From contig NZ_PPEG02000006.1 of the NCBI RefSeq assembly GCF_002899945.2, positions 124,001 through 188,000 on the forward strand: a stretch of 64,000 bases of DNA, read 5' to 3'. Both the position numbers and the translations under genes were made by a program. The notes under the pieces are model-generated. The model was not told where the DNA came from. It searched no databases and saw nothing but the letters and a program-made list of their open reading frames with translations. Below, one piece after another: positions 16,701 to 24,268 of the stretch (position 1 is its first letter; each line of letters starts with the position of its first letter). The DNA comes from Chryseobacterium viscerum. Lineage in GTDB: Bacteria > Bacteroidota > Bacteroidia > Flavobacteriales > Weeksellaceae.

Positions 16701-18496
16701 TTCAGGTAAGTAACGTCTGCATTCACATCCATTGCCACTCTTGAAGTACTGAAATCTATCAATCCTTTGATCGTAGCTTTTGCCTGCTCATCATTGACGG
16801 TGATAAGTCCGTTGTATTTTTTATGATCCAATAATCCGTCCAGATAGAGATTATTGATCGTTTTATTCATAATTTCAATACTCGCAATCTGAGATTTGGT
16901 TGTCAGACGCATTGTATTCACATCAAAGCTCTGTCCGTTCAGATCAAATTTACCGGAAATTAAGCCTACTGTTTTATTTTTTGTAATGACAGAGGTATTA
17001 AGATCTTTCACATCAAGATATCCTGAATATTTAGGCATCGCAGTACTATAGCCTGTCAATGTCAGCTTAGAAATTTTAGCCTGCCCGATTCCTGTCATCA
17101 AGTTTCCGTTATCCACATAGATCTGATCCGGATTTACTTTTGCCGTTCCGTTGTACTTTAACTTTCCGAAATCATCTGCAAAGTTCTTCATCTTTTTAGA
17201 GATAAAGGAAGGCATCATTGCTTTTAAATCTTTATACGTAAAATCTGTAGAAAGGTCTTTCGTTTCAATGGCAAAATGTCCTTTCAGCAGATTATCAACC
17301 TTCATTGTTTTGGTTGCAATATTGACATCAGGGTTTCTGATCAGAAAGTTTTCCAGGTGGAATTTATTCAAAGGACCCGTCATCGTTCCCGAAAGATTAA
17401 ACGGTTTTATATTATCCCAGTTCGTCACAAAATAACTGATATCGTAACCGCTTACCTGGCTTCCCTGCTGAATATTCATATCCCATCGAACCCTGTCAGC
17501 AAAGTCTGACCATGAACCGTCATGAAGATTAAATTTAATATTCCCCTGAAGCAAAGTATGATCTGTATTCAGGGTAAGATCTTTTAACGATAAAAATTGT
17601 TTCGTTAAAGACAATTCTGTGGAAAAGGTATCTACAATATGAGATTTCCCCCATCTTGAAGTGACAAATGACATGTTATTGATCAAGGCTGAAACATTCG
17701 GGCCGTTGACCTTAACATTGGGTGCTTTTAAATTGAATTTAGTTGCCGTAAGCCATTTCCCTTCTTCTCCGGGAGAGTTTTCATTAACAATAGAAACTTT
17801 AGAATCAATGATCTGTATTCTGGAATTCAGCTGAAAAGGAGGTTTTTTAGGATCTCTTTTTTTCCCATCATCAAAGAGTTCTGTAAATCTTACAAAGTTG
17901 GAGATACTGTCACCTTTATAGGTAATAACTTTTACATCAGCATTTACAAGGGTAAGAGAATTGAAACTTAGAGAATTACTTTTTCCGGAGATGGCATTTA
18001 CTGCAAGAGATATCCAGTCCGAATCTGCACGGAATTCACGCGCTGTAATAAAATCAAATCCTTTATAATCTTTTACTTTTAAGCCTTTTATGGTTACATC
18101 ACCAAAGTAGTTTACATCTACACTTTCTGTGGAAAAACCTGATTTAAAGTCTTTGTTTACGATCTGAAGAGCCTGATCTGCTGCCCATTGTTTTGTGACC
18201 GGAAGATTGATGACAACAAGTACTCCTCCAACAAGAACAATCCCCAGCCAAAAGAGAATCAAAAGGAGTTTTGCCCACCATGTATAGCTGGTAACATCCT
18301 TCACCGCCTGCTTCCCAAACTCTTCAGCTGTTTCCACAGGATGATGTATGGCATCTGAAGCTAGCTCAGATGCTTCTTTCACTGTCTCCCGAACCTTTCC
18401 TTCTACATTTTCGACAGTTTTTTGTACCTGATCCCCTAGGTTTTCAGCTACTGATTTTTTATTCTTATTCTCGTTATTATTCTCTAACTTTGCCAT
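13706..18496 (-). CDS. tamB: TamB-like translocation/assembly module protein (DUF490)
   Basis: The protein has 1,596 residues from the ATG at 18496. The open frame extends 31 codons further upstream, but that part is the antisense of tsaD and is not family-like. A charged, helix-forming N-terminal extension (residues 1-62, LEA/YtxH-like) precedes one TM anchor (about residues 66-90, WWAKLLLILFWLGIVLVGGV). Then come repeated AsmA/TamB-type beta-taco segments and a C-terminal DUF490 domain (about the last 450 residues), ending in a Lys-rich tail. TamB-like proteins bridge the periplasm and help lipid or protein transport to the outer membrane. The gene is divergent from tsaD with only 4 bp between start codons, so its promoter must lie inside tsaD. 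Confidence 0.9.
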   Translation of the reverse strand: MAKLENNNENKNKKSVAENLGDQVQKTVENVEGKVRETVKEASELASDAIHHPVETAEEFGKQAVKDVTSYTWWAKLLLILFWLGIVLVGGVLVVINLPVTKQWAADQALQIVNKDFKSGFSTESVDVNYFGDVTIKGLKVKDYKGFDFITAREFRADSDWISLAVNAISGKSNSLSFNSLTLVNADVKVITYKGDSISNFVRFTELFDDGKKRDPKKPPFQLNSRIQIIDSKVSIVNENSPGEEGKWLTATKFNLKAPNVKVNGPNVSALINNMSFVTSRWGKSHIVDTFSTELSLTKQFLSLKDLTLNTDHTLLQGNIKFNLHDGSWSDFADRVRWDMNIQQGSQVSGYDISYFVTNWDNIKPFNLSGTMTGPLNKFHLENFLIRNPDVNIATKTMKVDNLLKGHFAIETKDLSTDFTYKDLKAMMPSFISKKMKNFADDFGKLKYNGTAKVNPDQIYVDNGNLMTGIGQAKISKLTLTGYSTAMPKYSGYLDVKDLNTSVITKNKTVGLISGKFDLNGQSFDVNTMRLTTKSQIASIEIMNKTINNLYLDGLLDHKKYNGLITVNDEQAKATIKGLIDFSTSRVAMDVNADVTYLNMNYFTNKPGSQVVSGQVDGKMAMSSINDLTLDVDANNLHFATATQKYNIPNAKLKTFVEAGGRVIDVDAPGAATGKISGRYSLADLVGMVENGVGRILVGPPPRKLYHGQNFALKFDVQQGLVNYFLPDLKLPNGALVEGEYDGNSNNLILNLDAASLKYIMTKEEEITDADKALAASNPDYKVNDRKNLNRDSAMVDSVKVRINTADLNQQLYAKINRVVYNKNVIKDFELKGNNENGNTLHLATVFKHGSPDDELNEKLKEYAINVDQSTDAAGDYVFRFEPTEVKFNEVTWAIDTSPELNHSITYRRETGDFDIRNLRVYSDKSALFIKEAQFKSAKDFYVDADINDFSVEKLLEMQSGGNTMDIKGLANGSVKIKMDKSTLQPLVDLTIDDIKMNGNDMGDISISATNGFSLNVYDIDVKVHSAGVLGNNSLNLTGTVNNNTSSPIIDLTAEMRDFDLSFTQQFVQTIFGNIRGKATGDLKINGKLSNLDYSGDIALKDFGLKLLFTGVDYAFDDTVIQLTKGLAILNNIEVHDGRSNSKGNISGAIQFETLSSMGVSLVMRADNLLMLNTSQKDFDLFWGRVYGQGDLYVDGPVSGLSITTPNMKALNGSTFTFNSSSTSNVEEFKMLRFLKEGKDGLITLEEKKKTGANMNIDFNLAVDKGTTVNVLVGDDVGNITVKGSADPLRFHMNRQGNIAMSGTYKVDNGTFVSKAILNKTFQIERNSSIRWDGDAMKPALDINANYMRMVSNAGEYLSMGKLQPISILLQAHITQSLVDPHIDLNVTAMDVSSQVRETLAAKMSQEGEKVLQFGSVLLLSTFNVSNSGGVDVNVGNVAESSGYNMLLKQLGSVLNTMSNEFQIDLNYVKGDQNSNFGDRANAGLSVALSPRVNIKTGLGIPLSKTDGAQNNYLSTEGSVEYDLSKKNDGTLVIRAYSKPTNIGMVSTNGSANQAYGGGVVWSKSFNSLFKKKKKDKKTSDAKGEIKTDSIKSNAK
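18485..18492 (+). promoter_or_regulatory. -7 promoter element for tsaD, inside tamB
   Basis: TAACTTTG matches TAnnTTTG exactly and ends 8 bp before the tsaD start codon. Transcription would therefore begin at or within a few bases of the ATG. The element overlaps codons 2-4 of the divergent tamB gene. No clear -33 TTTG is seen. Confidence 0.55.
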
Positions 18497-18500
18497 TATT

Positions 18501-19517
18501 ATGAGCGACTCTATAATTTTAGGTATTGAATCGTCCTGTGACGACACCTCAGCAGCTATCATCAAGGGAAATTCTATTCTTTCAAACATTGCCGCGAATC
18601 AGGCCATCCACAAAGAATATGGAGGTGTTGTTCCTGAATTAGCTTCACGGGCCCATCAGCAAAATATTATCCCCGTTGTTGAAAAATCTTTTTCTAAAGC
18701 AAATATACAACAAAATGCTATCTCTGCTATAGGATTTACACGTGGACCTGGACTTTTAGGATCTCTTCTTGTAGGAACATCATTTGCTAAGTCTTTGGCT
18801 ATGAGCCTTAATGTTCCATTGATTGAAGTAAATCACCTTCAGGCACACATTTTAGCCCATTTCATCGAAGATGCAAATCCTGTGCCGCCTACCTTTCCTT
18901 TCTTATGTCTTACCGTAAGCGGAGGGCATACCATGATTGTATTGGTAAAAGACTATTTTGACATGGAAATCATCGGGAAAACCATTGATGATGCCGCCGG
19001 AGAAGCTTTTGATAAGATCGGAAAGATTTTTGATCTCGACTACCCTGCCGGACCTATTATTGACAGATTAGCCAAAGAAGGAAATCCTGACGCTTTTACA
19101 TTCAATAAGCCAAAGCTGGAAAACTATGATTATTCTTTCAGCGGAATAAAAACTTCAGTATTGTATTTCATTCAGAAAGAAGTTAGAAAAAATCCGGATT
19201 TCATCAAGGAAAATTTAAGTGATCTCTGTGCTTCTGTACAAAGGACTATTATCGAAATTCTGATGAATAAACTTGAGAAAGCAGCCAAAGATCTTCATGT
19301 GAACCAAGTTGCTATTGCAGGTGGTGTTTCTGCCAATTCTGCACTAAGAAAAACAATGGAAGATAACAAAGAAAAGCTAGGCTGGGATATCTACATTCCC
19401 AAATTCGAATATACTACAGATAATGCTGCGATGATCGCCATGGTAGCGAAACTGAAATTCGAGAGAGGAGAGTTTACCGATTTGAGAACTTCAGCAACAG
19501 CAAAATATGATTTATGA
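18501..19517 (+). CDS. tsaD: tRNA N6-threonylcarbamoyladenosine transferase
   Basis: This universal, usually essential enzyme (Kae1/Qri7/YgjD) transfers threonylcarbamoyl to A37 of ANN-decoding tRNAs together with TsaB and TsaE. The 338-residue length is standard. Clear motifs are LGIESSCDDTSAAI at the N-terminus, the metal-binding NHLQAHILAHF (HxxxH, about residues 113-117), SGGHT, and the C-terminal GGVSANSALR and TDNAAMIA segments. The start at MSDSIILGIE fits the family exactly, giving a 4-bp spacing from the divergent tamB start. Its stop overlaps the next gene's start (ATGA). Confidence 0.96.
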   Translation: MSDSIILGIESSCDDTSAAIIKGNSILSNIAANQAIHKEYGGVVPELASRAHQQNIIPVVEKSFSKANIQQNAISAIGFTRGPGLLGSLLVGTSFAKSLAMSLNVPLIEVNHLQAHILAHFIEDANPVPPTFPFLCLTVSGGHTMIVLVKDYFDMEIIGKTIDDAAGEAFDKIGKIFDLDYPAGPIIDRLAKEGNPDAFTFNKPKLENYDYSFSGIKTSVLYFIQKEVRKNPDFIKENLSDLCASVQRTIIEILMNKLEKAAKDLHVNQVAIAGGVSANSALRKTMEDNKEKLGWDIYIPKFEYTTDNAAMIAMVAKLKFERGEFTDLRTSATAKYDL

Positions 19518-19909
19518 AAATACTCTTAGAAGAAAAAGTACTGGGAACGCAGTCTAAAAAAAATTCAAAATATTACTGGGTATTAGAAACCATTACAGGA
19601 AAAAATGATAGCCAGGAAAATTCTTTAGATTATTTTCCATCCAATTCTGAAAAAGGATACATTCAGGATATAAAAGAAGAGATTTTAAAATCAATAAATT
19701 CTGAACATCTTTTTAGTTTTCCTTACACTCCCAAAGAAGGAGATTATTTGTCTATTAAAAATAATTTGAGAAAGCAGGAATACTTAAATCTGATTTTTAT
19801 TAATAATAATTGGATTGAAGAAATATTTATGTGTTCTTATCGGGACTGTGATACAGACATCTATACAACCATCAAAACAGGAGTTGCATTTTTAACCCAG
19901 GATATATGA
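19514..19909 (+). CDS. Hypothetical protein between tsaD and rsmE
   Basis: A 131-residue soluble protein with no signal peptide, rich in Lys, Asn, Ile and Tyr. It overlaps tsaD by ATGA at its start and rsmE by ATGA at its end, so it is embedded in a tightly coupled three-gene operon and is very probably translated. I recognise no family; its base composition is more AT-rich than its neighbours. Confidence 0.7.
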   Translation: MKILLEEKVLGTQSKKNSKYYWVLETITGKNDSQENSLDYFPSNSEKGYIQDIKEEILKSINSEHLFSFPYTPKEGDYLSIKNNLRKQEYLNLIFINNNWIEEIFMCSYRDCDTDIYTTIKTGVAFLTQDI

Positions 19910-20601
19910 AATTATTTTACGGAGAAATAGCAGATCAAAAAGTGATCATCAACGATGAAGAGCAGCTGCATATCATAAAAGTTCTTCGGATGAGAGATGA
20001 TGAAGATATTCATGTGACAGATGGAAAAGGAAAACTGGCTGCCGGAAAACTCTTTATAGAAGGTAAAAAAGCGGGTATTGAAGTTTCTGAGATCAAAGAA
20101 AACCTGCCGGAATTCAATCCAAAGCTTCATATTGCTATTGCTCCGACCAAAAATATTGACAGAATCGAGTTTTTTGTAGAAAAGGCTGTCGAGATGGGTA
20201 TTTCTGAGATCAGTATTATCATCACTGAAAAAACGGAACGTAAGAACATCAATATTGATAAGATCAGAAAACAGGCTATTGCCGCATCCAAGCAAAGTTT
20301 GAGATTTCATTTTCCTGTGATCAATGATGCTGTAAAGCTGACAGACTTCCTAAAAAACATTGATCCGGAACATACTTTTGTGGCGCACTGTCATGAAAAT
20401 CTGGAAAGAATTGATCTTAAAAATATTCCTCAACTGGAACAGCTTACTTTTTTAATAGGGCCTGAAGGTGATTTTTCTGAAAAGGAAATTGCATTTCTGG
20501 CAGAAAATAAAGTAAAAGCGGTATCTCTCGGAAATCAAAGACTGAGAACAGAAACTGCCGGAGTTTTCGTAGCAGCATGGAATTATTACAATATGATATA
20601 G
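19906..20601 (+). CDS. rsmE: 16S rRNA (uracil1498-N3)-methyltransferase
   Basis: The enzyme methylates U1498 of 16S rRNA using S-adenosylmethionine. The 231-residue protein shows the RsmE layout: an N-terminal PUA-like domain (about residues 1-70; EEQLHIIKVLRMRDDEDI) and a C-terminal SPOUT knot with KNIDRIEFFVEKAVEMGI, the SAM-binding GPEGDFSEKEI and LGNQRLRTETAGV. It is translationally coupled to the upstream hypothetical gene. A hairpin terminator follows. Confidence 0.94.
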   Translation: MKLFYGEIADQKVIINDEEQLHIIKVLRMRDDEDIHVTDGKGKLAAGKLFIEGKKAGIEVSEIKENLPEFNPKLHIAIAPTKNIDRIEFFVEKAVEMGISEISIIITEKTERKNINIDKIRKQAIAASKQSLRFHFPVINDAVKLTDFLKNIDPEHTFVAHCHENLERIDLKNIPQLEQLTFLIGPEGDFSEKEIAFLAENKVKAVSLGNQRLRTETAGVFVAAWNYYNMI

Positions 20602-20647
20602 ATATTAAATCAAAAAAATAGTTTTCGAGCTATTGACAACAATAATA

Positions 20648-20674
20648 AAGGAGGCTGCTAACCTCCTTTTTTTA
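20648..20674. terminator. Terminator between convergent rsmE and TrmH-like gene
   Basis: AAGGAGG (20648-20654) pairs with CCTCCTT (20662-20668), 7-nt loop, followed by T's. It ends the plus-strand tsaD operon; the convergent gene stops at 20676. Confidence 0.75.
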
Positions 20675-20675
20675 T

Positions 20676-21356
20676 TTATTTCCAATCAATATTATTTTCT
20701 CTCAGATATTTTTCAAAAATCTGCTGTCCGCTTCTGATGGAATTGACCGTCCAAAGGATTTTCATTCTCAAAAGTTTCTCTTCATCCAATTTATACTCAA
20801 TACCAGATTTTATAAGCTTTTGTTTCAATTCATACATACAGATGGAAGCCGCCACAGACACATTAAAACTTCTCGTAAAGCCATACATCGGAATTGCCAG
20901 TGTTTCATCAGCAAAATCCAGAATTTCCTGAGATACACCTTCCATTTCAGTTCCGAAAACCAAAGCAATAGGTTCTGTGATCTCATATTCGGGCAGCATT
21001 TTAGCATTATTTTCCAAAGAAACTACCACTATTTTGTACCCTCTGTCTTTAATATTCTGAAAGGATTCCATATTTCGGGGAAGCTTTTCAACCTCAACCC
21101 AGGTATCTGCCCCTTTTGTGACCCGAAGATTGGGTTCAAAGCTGTATTCTTCCTGCAAAGCCACTACTTTATGAAAACCACAAGCCTCCACAGAACGTAC
21201 AATAGCTGCGGCATTTCTAAACTGGTAAACATCTTCTACAACCGGAAGCACAAAATCTGAACTTTCCTGGGAGAAATGTTCAATTTTCGCCAGTCTTTCT
21301 TCTGTTAAAAACTGTTTTAAATATTCAAAAGTAGGTGCTAAATCACTCATCTGCAT
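20676..21356 (-). CDS. TrmH-family (SpoU) RNA 2'-O-methyltransferase
   Basis: The 226-residue SPOUT enzyme carries the three SpoU motifs: motif 1 around RNAAAIVRSVEACGFHKVV (Asn-x-Gly-position region with catalytic Arg), motif 2 VFGTEMEGVSQEIL, and motif 3 IPMYGFTRSFNVSVAASICMYE. It is closest in size and motif order to tRNA (guanosine-2'-O)-methyltransferase TrmH, which modifies G18, but rRNA targets cannot be excluded. Starts at Met1 or Met3 are equally possible. It stands alone on the minus strand, convergent with rsmE. Confidence 0.87.
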   Translation of the reverse strand: MQMSDLAPTFEYLKQFLTEERLAKIEHFSQESSDFVLPVVEDVYQFRNAAAIVRSVEACGFHKVVALQEEYSFEPNLRVTKGADTWVEVEKLPRNMESFQNIKDRGYKIVVVSLENNAKMLPEYEITEPIALVFGTEMEGVSQEILDFADETLAIPMYGFTRSFNVSVAASICMYELKQKLIKSGIEYKLDEEKLLRMKILWTVNSIRSGQQIFEKYLRENNIDWK

Positions 21357-21518
21357 TTAGTTATTTTTTTCAATAGCCTAATGTAACATCTACGATTATC
21401 ATCCTATTATCATAAAATTTTACCGTAAGCGTTTCATTCATTTTCAAATCTTTGCAAATTAACGTAATTTTGGGCTATGAACCCTAATCGGGCTCCAATT
21501 CTTAATTAAAAATAGTAC

Positions 21519-22535
21519 ATGAAGCGAAAAGTCCTGCTCATCTATACCGGTGGAACCATCGGGATGGAAAAAGATTATGAAACCGGAAGTCTCCGTGCCT
21601 TTGATTTTGGTAATATATTTGAAAAGATGCCTGAAATGAGACTCATGGAATGTGAAGTCTTTGTTCATCCTTTCGAAACACCGCTTGATTCTTCGGATAT
21701 GGGGCCTGAAGAATGGAGAGTTATCGCCAACTATATTCATAAAAATTATGATGACTACGACGGTTTCCTGATTCTTCACGGAACAGACACCATGTCTTAT
21801 ACAGCATCGGCATTAAGTTTCATGCTAAAAGGATTAAGAAAACCCGTGATTATGACCGGATCTCAGCTTCCCATTGGTGACCTGAGAACGGATGCCAAAG
21901 AAAACCTTCTGACCAGTCTTTATTATGCCAGCCTTTATGAAAATGATGAAGCAGTCATTCAGGAAGTTGCCATTTACTTTGAGTATAAATTATTAAGAGG
22001 GAACAGAACCCTGAAATATTCTGCTGAGTATTTTGACGCCTATTCAAGTCCGAATTATCCTATATTGGGACAGTCCGGAGTGCATTTGAATATTATCAAA
22101 GACAGCTTATTCCGTTGTGATCCTGAAGTAGAATTTCATGTTGACGAACATATTTCAGAAGATATTTTATTCTGGAGAATCTTTCCGGGTATGCATCTGA
22201 GCCATTTCAAAGAGATCCCAAAAATGAAGGTTCTTATTCTTCAGGTTTTTGGTTCCGGAACGATTTTCAGCAGTGCAAAAACGCAGGAAACACTTCAGGA
22301 AATCAGAAACAACGGAACTGAAATCGTGGTGGTAAGCCAGTGTATTTCAGGAGGTATCTCGTTCGGAAAATATGAAAACAGCAATATTTTCTCCAGAATT
22401 GGTGCCATCAGCGGAAGAGATATGACTGCGGAGACAGCGATCACCAAAGCAATGCACCTTATTGATAACCCTAGCTACTCCGGAAGCTTTGCCGATAATT
22501 TCACCAGAAGCCTTTGTGGAGAAATTACGGATTAA
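21519..22535 (+). CDS. ansA: Type I asparaginase
   Basis: The enzyme hydrolyses asparagine to aspartate and ammonia. The 338-residue cytoplasmic protein has no signal peptide, as for type I enzymes. The first catalytic Thr motif YTGGTIGMEKD (residues 8-18) and the second, ILHGTDTMSYTAS (about 86-98), are intact, as are TGSQLP and DAKENL with the catalytic Lys. The C-terminal domain is present. It is monocistronic; tRNA-Ser follows 55 bp downstream. Confidence 0.93.
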   Translation: MKRKVLLIYTGGTIGMEKDYETGSLRAFDFGNIFEKMPEMRLMECEVFVHPFETPLDSSDMGPEEWRVIANYIHKNYDDYDGFLILHGTDTMSYTASALSFMLKGLRKPVIMTGSQLPIGDLRTDAKENLLTSLYYASLYENDEAVIQEVAIYFEYKLLRGNRTLKYSAEYFDAYSSPNYPILGQSGVHLNIIKDSLFRCDPEVEFHVDEHISEDILFWRIFPGMHLSHFKEIPKMKVLILQVFGSGTIFSSAKTQETLQEIRNNGTEIVVVSQCISGGISFGKYENSNIFSRIGAISGRDMTAETAITKAMHLIDNPSYSGSFADNFTRSLCGEITD

Positions 22536-22590
22536 ATTGCAAGAATAATTTGGATATTAAAGAAAATAGACTATTTTTGCAATCTCAAAA

Positions 22591-22677
22591 AGAGAGGTGT
22601 CCGAGTGGTTGAAGGAGCTACCCTGGAAAGGTAGTATGCGGGTAACTGTATCGAGGGTTCGAATCCCTTCCTCTCTG
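22591..22677 (+). tRNA. tRNA-Ser (anticodon GGA)
   Basis: The 87-nt class II tRNA has a 7-bp acceptor stem (AGAGAGG/CCTCTCT), a D arm with CCGAGTGGTTGAAGG, an anticodon stem-loop CTACCCTGGAAAGGTAG with GGA, a long variable arm and a T arm with GGGTTCGAATCCC. The terminal CCA is not encoded. A hairpin terminator follows at 22690. Confidence 0.96.
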
Positions 22678-22689
22678 CAAAGAAAACTA

Positions 22690-22724
22690 AAGCCTGTGCT
22701 AACATTAGCACAGGCTTATTTTTT
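22690..22724 (+). terminator. Terminator of tRNA-Ser
   Basis: AAGCCTGTGCT (22690-22700) pairs with AGCACAGGCTT (22707-22717), 6-nt loop, followed by A and a run of T. Confidence 0.85.
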
Positions 22725-22909
22725 TGGTAAAACTCTTTACTTTTTTATCATTTTTTGATGGCAGATCTCTACCCATTTACAAAAGGGTTACCCGTTCTTC
22801 TTTAATAGGTATTTATACCCAACTCAATAATTGGTCATTTGTACTATACAATATCTGTTTCGTTCTTTGTTACTTTGAAATATAAAATAACCACAAAAAC
22901 CAACTTAAC

Positions 22910-23326
22910 ATGACATCTACAAGTGTAAACGCAAATTCCTCAGGCAATGTGCAACTTGGAAACGGAGCACAGTTCTGGGTATATCTTTCTCCTCAAAACG
23001 AAACATCCAAGATGATTTCTACATGGAGAGTTACATTCTCACAGGGAAACTGGAGTGATTCCATTTCAAGTGAAAATCCTACCAAGCAAATTCACACCCC
23101 TAATCTTTCAGGGATCTTTGATATTAAGGTAGAATTATTAAGTGCATCTACCGGTACATGGCGCCAGATTCCGCCACAGGCCGGAAGTTATAATGAAATA
23201 GGCTGCAACTCCAATTGTGCCTCTATGGTAGGGATCGTTGCTGATAGCACAAAACCTCCTATCGGAGCGATCAATGCTCATTTTTGGACCACATGGGATG
23301 CTATGTGTAAAACAGGAAAAAACTAA
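22910..23326 (+). CDS. Hypothetical protein, beta-rich, no signal peptide
   Basis: A 138-residue Ser/Thr/Asn/Trp-rich protein with no N-terminal hydrophobic segment. The composition suggests a beta-sandwich (FWVYLSPQ, STWRVTFSQGNWSDSI, GIFDIKVELLSAS) and there is a Cys pair GCNSNC at about residues 105-110. I recognise no family. It has its own upstream gap of about 190 bp and is followed by the DUF4198-like gene 138 bp downstream; whether they are co-transcribed is unclear. Confidence 0.6.
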   Translation: MTSTSVNANSSGNVQLGNGAQFWVYLSPQNETSKMISTWRVTFSQGNWSDSISSENPTKQIHTPNLSGIFDIKVELLSASTGTWRQIPPQAGSYNEIGCNSNCASMVGIVADSTKPPIGAINAHFWTTWDAMCKTGKN

Positions 23327-23464
23327 ACTAAAAATCACAGTCCACAGTTCCATAAATCAGATTTGCCACAGTATTTACTATTGTGGCAATTTGATGTTAA
23401 ATAACAAAATTTCACCTATCCCATTTTTCACTACATTAGCTTATTAAAATATGATTTGATCAAT

Positions 23465-24199
23465 ATGTATAAACTACGGACAGCCTTCCCTTTGCTGTTA
23501 TTTTTAGCTGTTTTTCTAGTTCCCCAGCTTACAAAAGCCAGTGCTTACTGGATGGAAATTCATGGATCGGGAAAATTAAAAGATCCTGTAAAAATTCAGG
23601 TCTGCTATGGCTTTATTAATGATCTTAGTGAGCGCCATCGTACTACCGGACCGGAATTTCATGAGATTAAGAATTTCAAATTTTATATTCTTAACATCAA
23701 AGGAGAAAAGTCAAAGCTTGAATTACAAATGGTGGGAGATCATTGGGAAGGAACTTTCACTCCTGATAAAGAGGGAAGCTACCGGATTTTAGGAATGAAT
23801 GATCAGCTGCCTGTGCTGCTGCGTTCTAAAAACCCTCAGGAAAATGTACGTCCTATCGATTTTATGTGTGGTGATTACCATGTTGGACAGCATTCCAATA
23901 TGGGATCCCCTACCCAGTTTATGGATATTATTCTTCAGGAAAAAAATGGTGTTTACACGGTTTATCCATATCGGAATATGAAACCCGTAGAAAAGGGAAC
24001 TCCAATCAGAATATTCAACCCTGAAAACTGGGAAAAGAATATTTCAATTGATGAAAATAATCAAGCCGTTTTTAAACCGACTCTTCCGGGACTGTATGTA
24101 ATCAGGCAAGACTGGCAAGACAATACTCCAGGAACATTCCAGGGAAACACCTATGGAAAAATACGGTATCGTAATAATTATTGCCTCTGGATCAACTGA
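23465..24199 (+). CDS. DUF4198-like periplasmic protein
   Basis: The protein has 244 residues from the ATG at 23465; an in-frame TTG three codons earlier is less likely. A Sec signal peptide (residues 1-24, ending KASA) leads into SAYWMEIHGSGKLKDPVKIQVCYG and later VGDHWEGTFTPDKEGSYRI. These resemble DUF4198, a family often linked to metal uptake through TonB receptors. The gene converges on a siderophore-type TonB receptor across a shared terminator, which fits such a role but does not prove it. Metal and partner are unknown. Confidence 0.7.
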   Translation: MYKLRTAFPLLLFLAVFLVPQLTKASAYWMEIHGSGKLKDPVKIQVCYGFINDLSERHRTTGPEFHEIKNFKFYILNIKGEKSKLELQMVGDHWEGTFTPDKEGSYRILGMNDQLPVLLRSKNPQENVRPIDFMCGDYHVGQHSNMGSPTQFMDIILQEKNGVYTVYPYRNMKPVEKGTPIRIFNPENWEKNISIDENNQAVFKPTLPGLYVIRQDWQDNTPGTFQGNTYGKIRYRNNYCLWIN

Positions 24200-24221
24200 T
24201 CTTCTTTAAATCGGCAAAATA

Positions 24222-24250
24222 AAAATCCCGGACGTATGATCCGGGATTTT
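24222..24250. terminator. Bidirectional terminator between DUF4198-like gene and TonB receptor
   Basis: An 11-bp perfect inverted repeat AAAATCCCGGA/TCCGGGATTTT with a 7-nt loop lies between the two convergent stop codons, with A-run on one side and T-run on the other. Confidence 0.85.
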
Positions 24251-24268
24251 CAATGATTATCATCTTAT

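Noticed and set aside
18497..18589. Longer TamB start at 18589
   Set aside because: The extra 31 codons are antisense to the start of tsaD; MAKLENNN at 18496 is the natural beginning.
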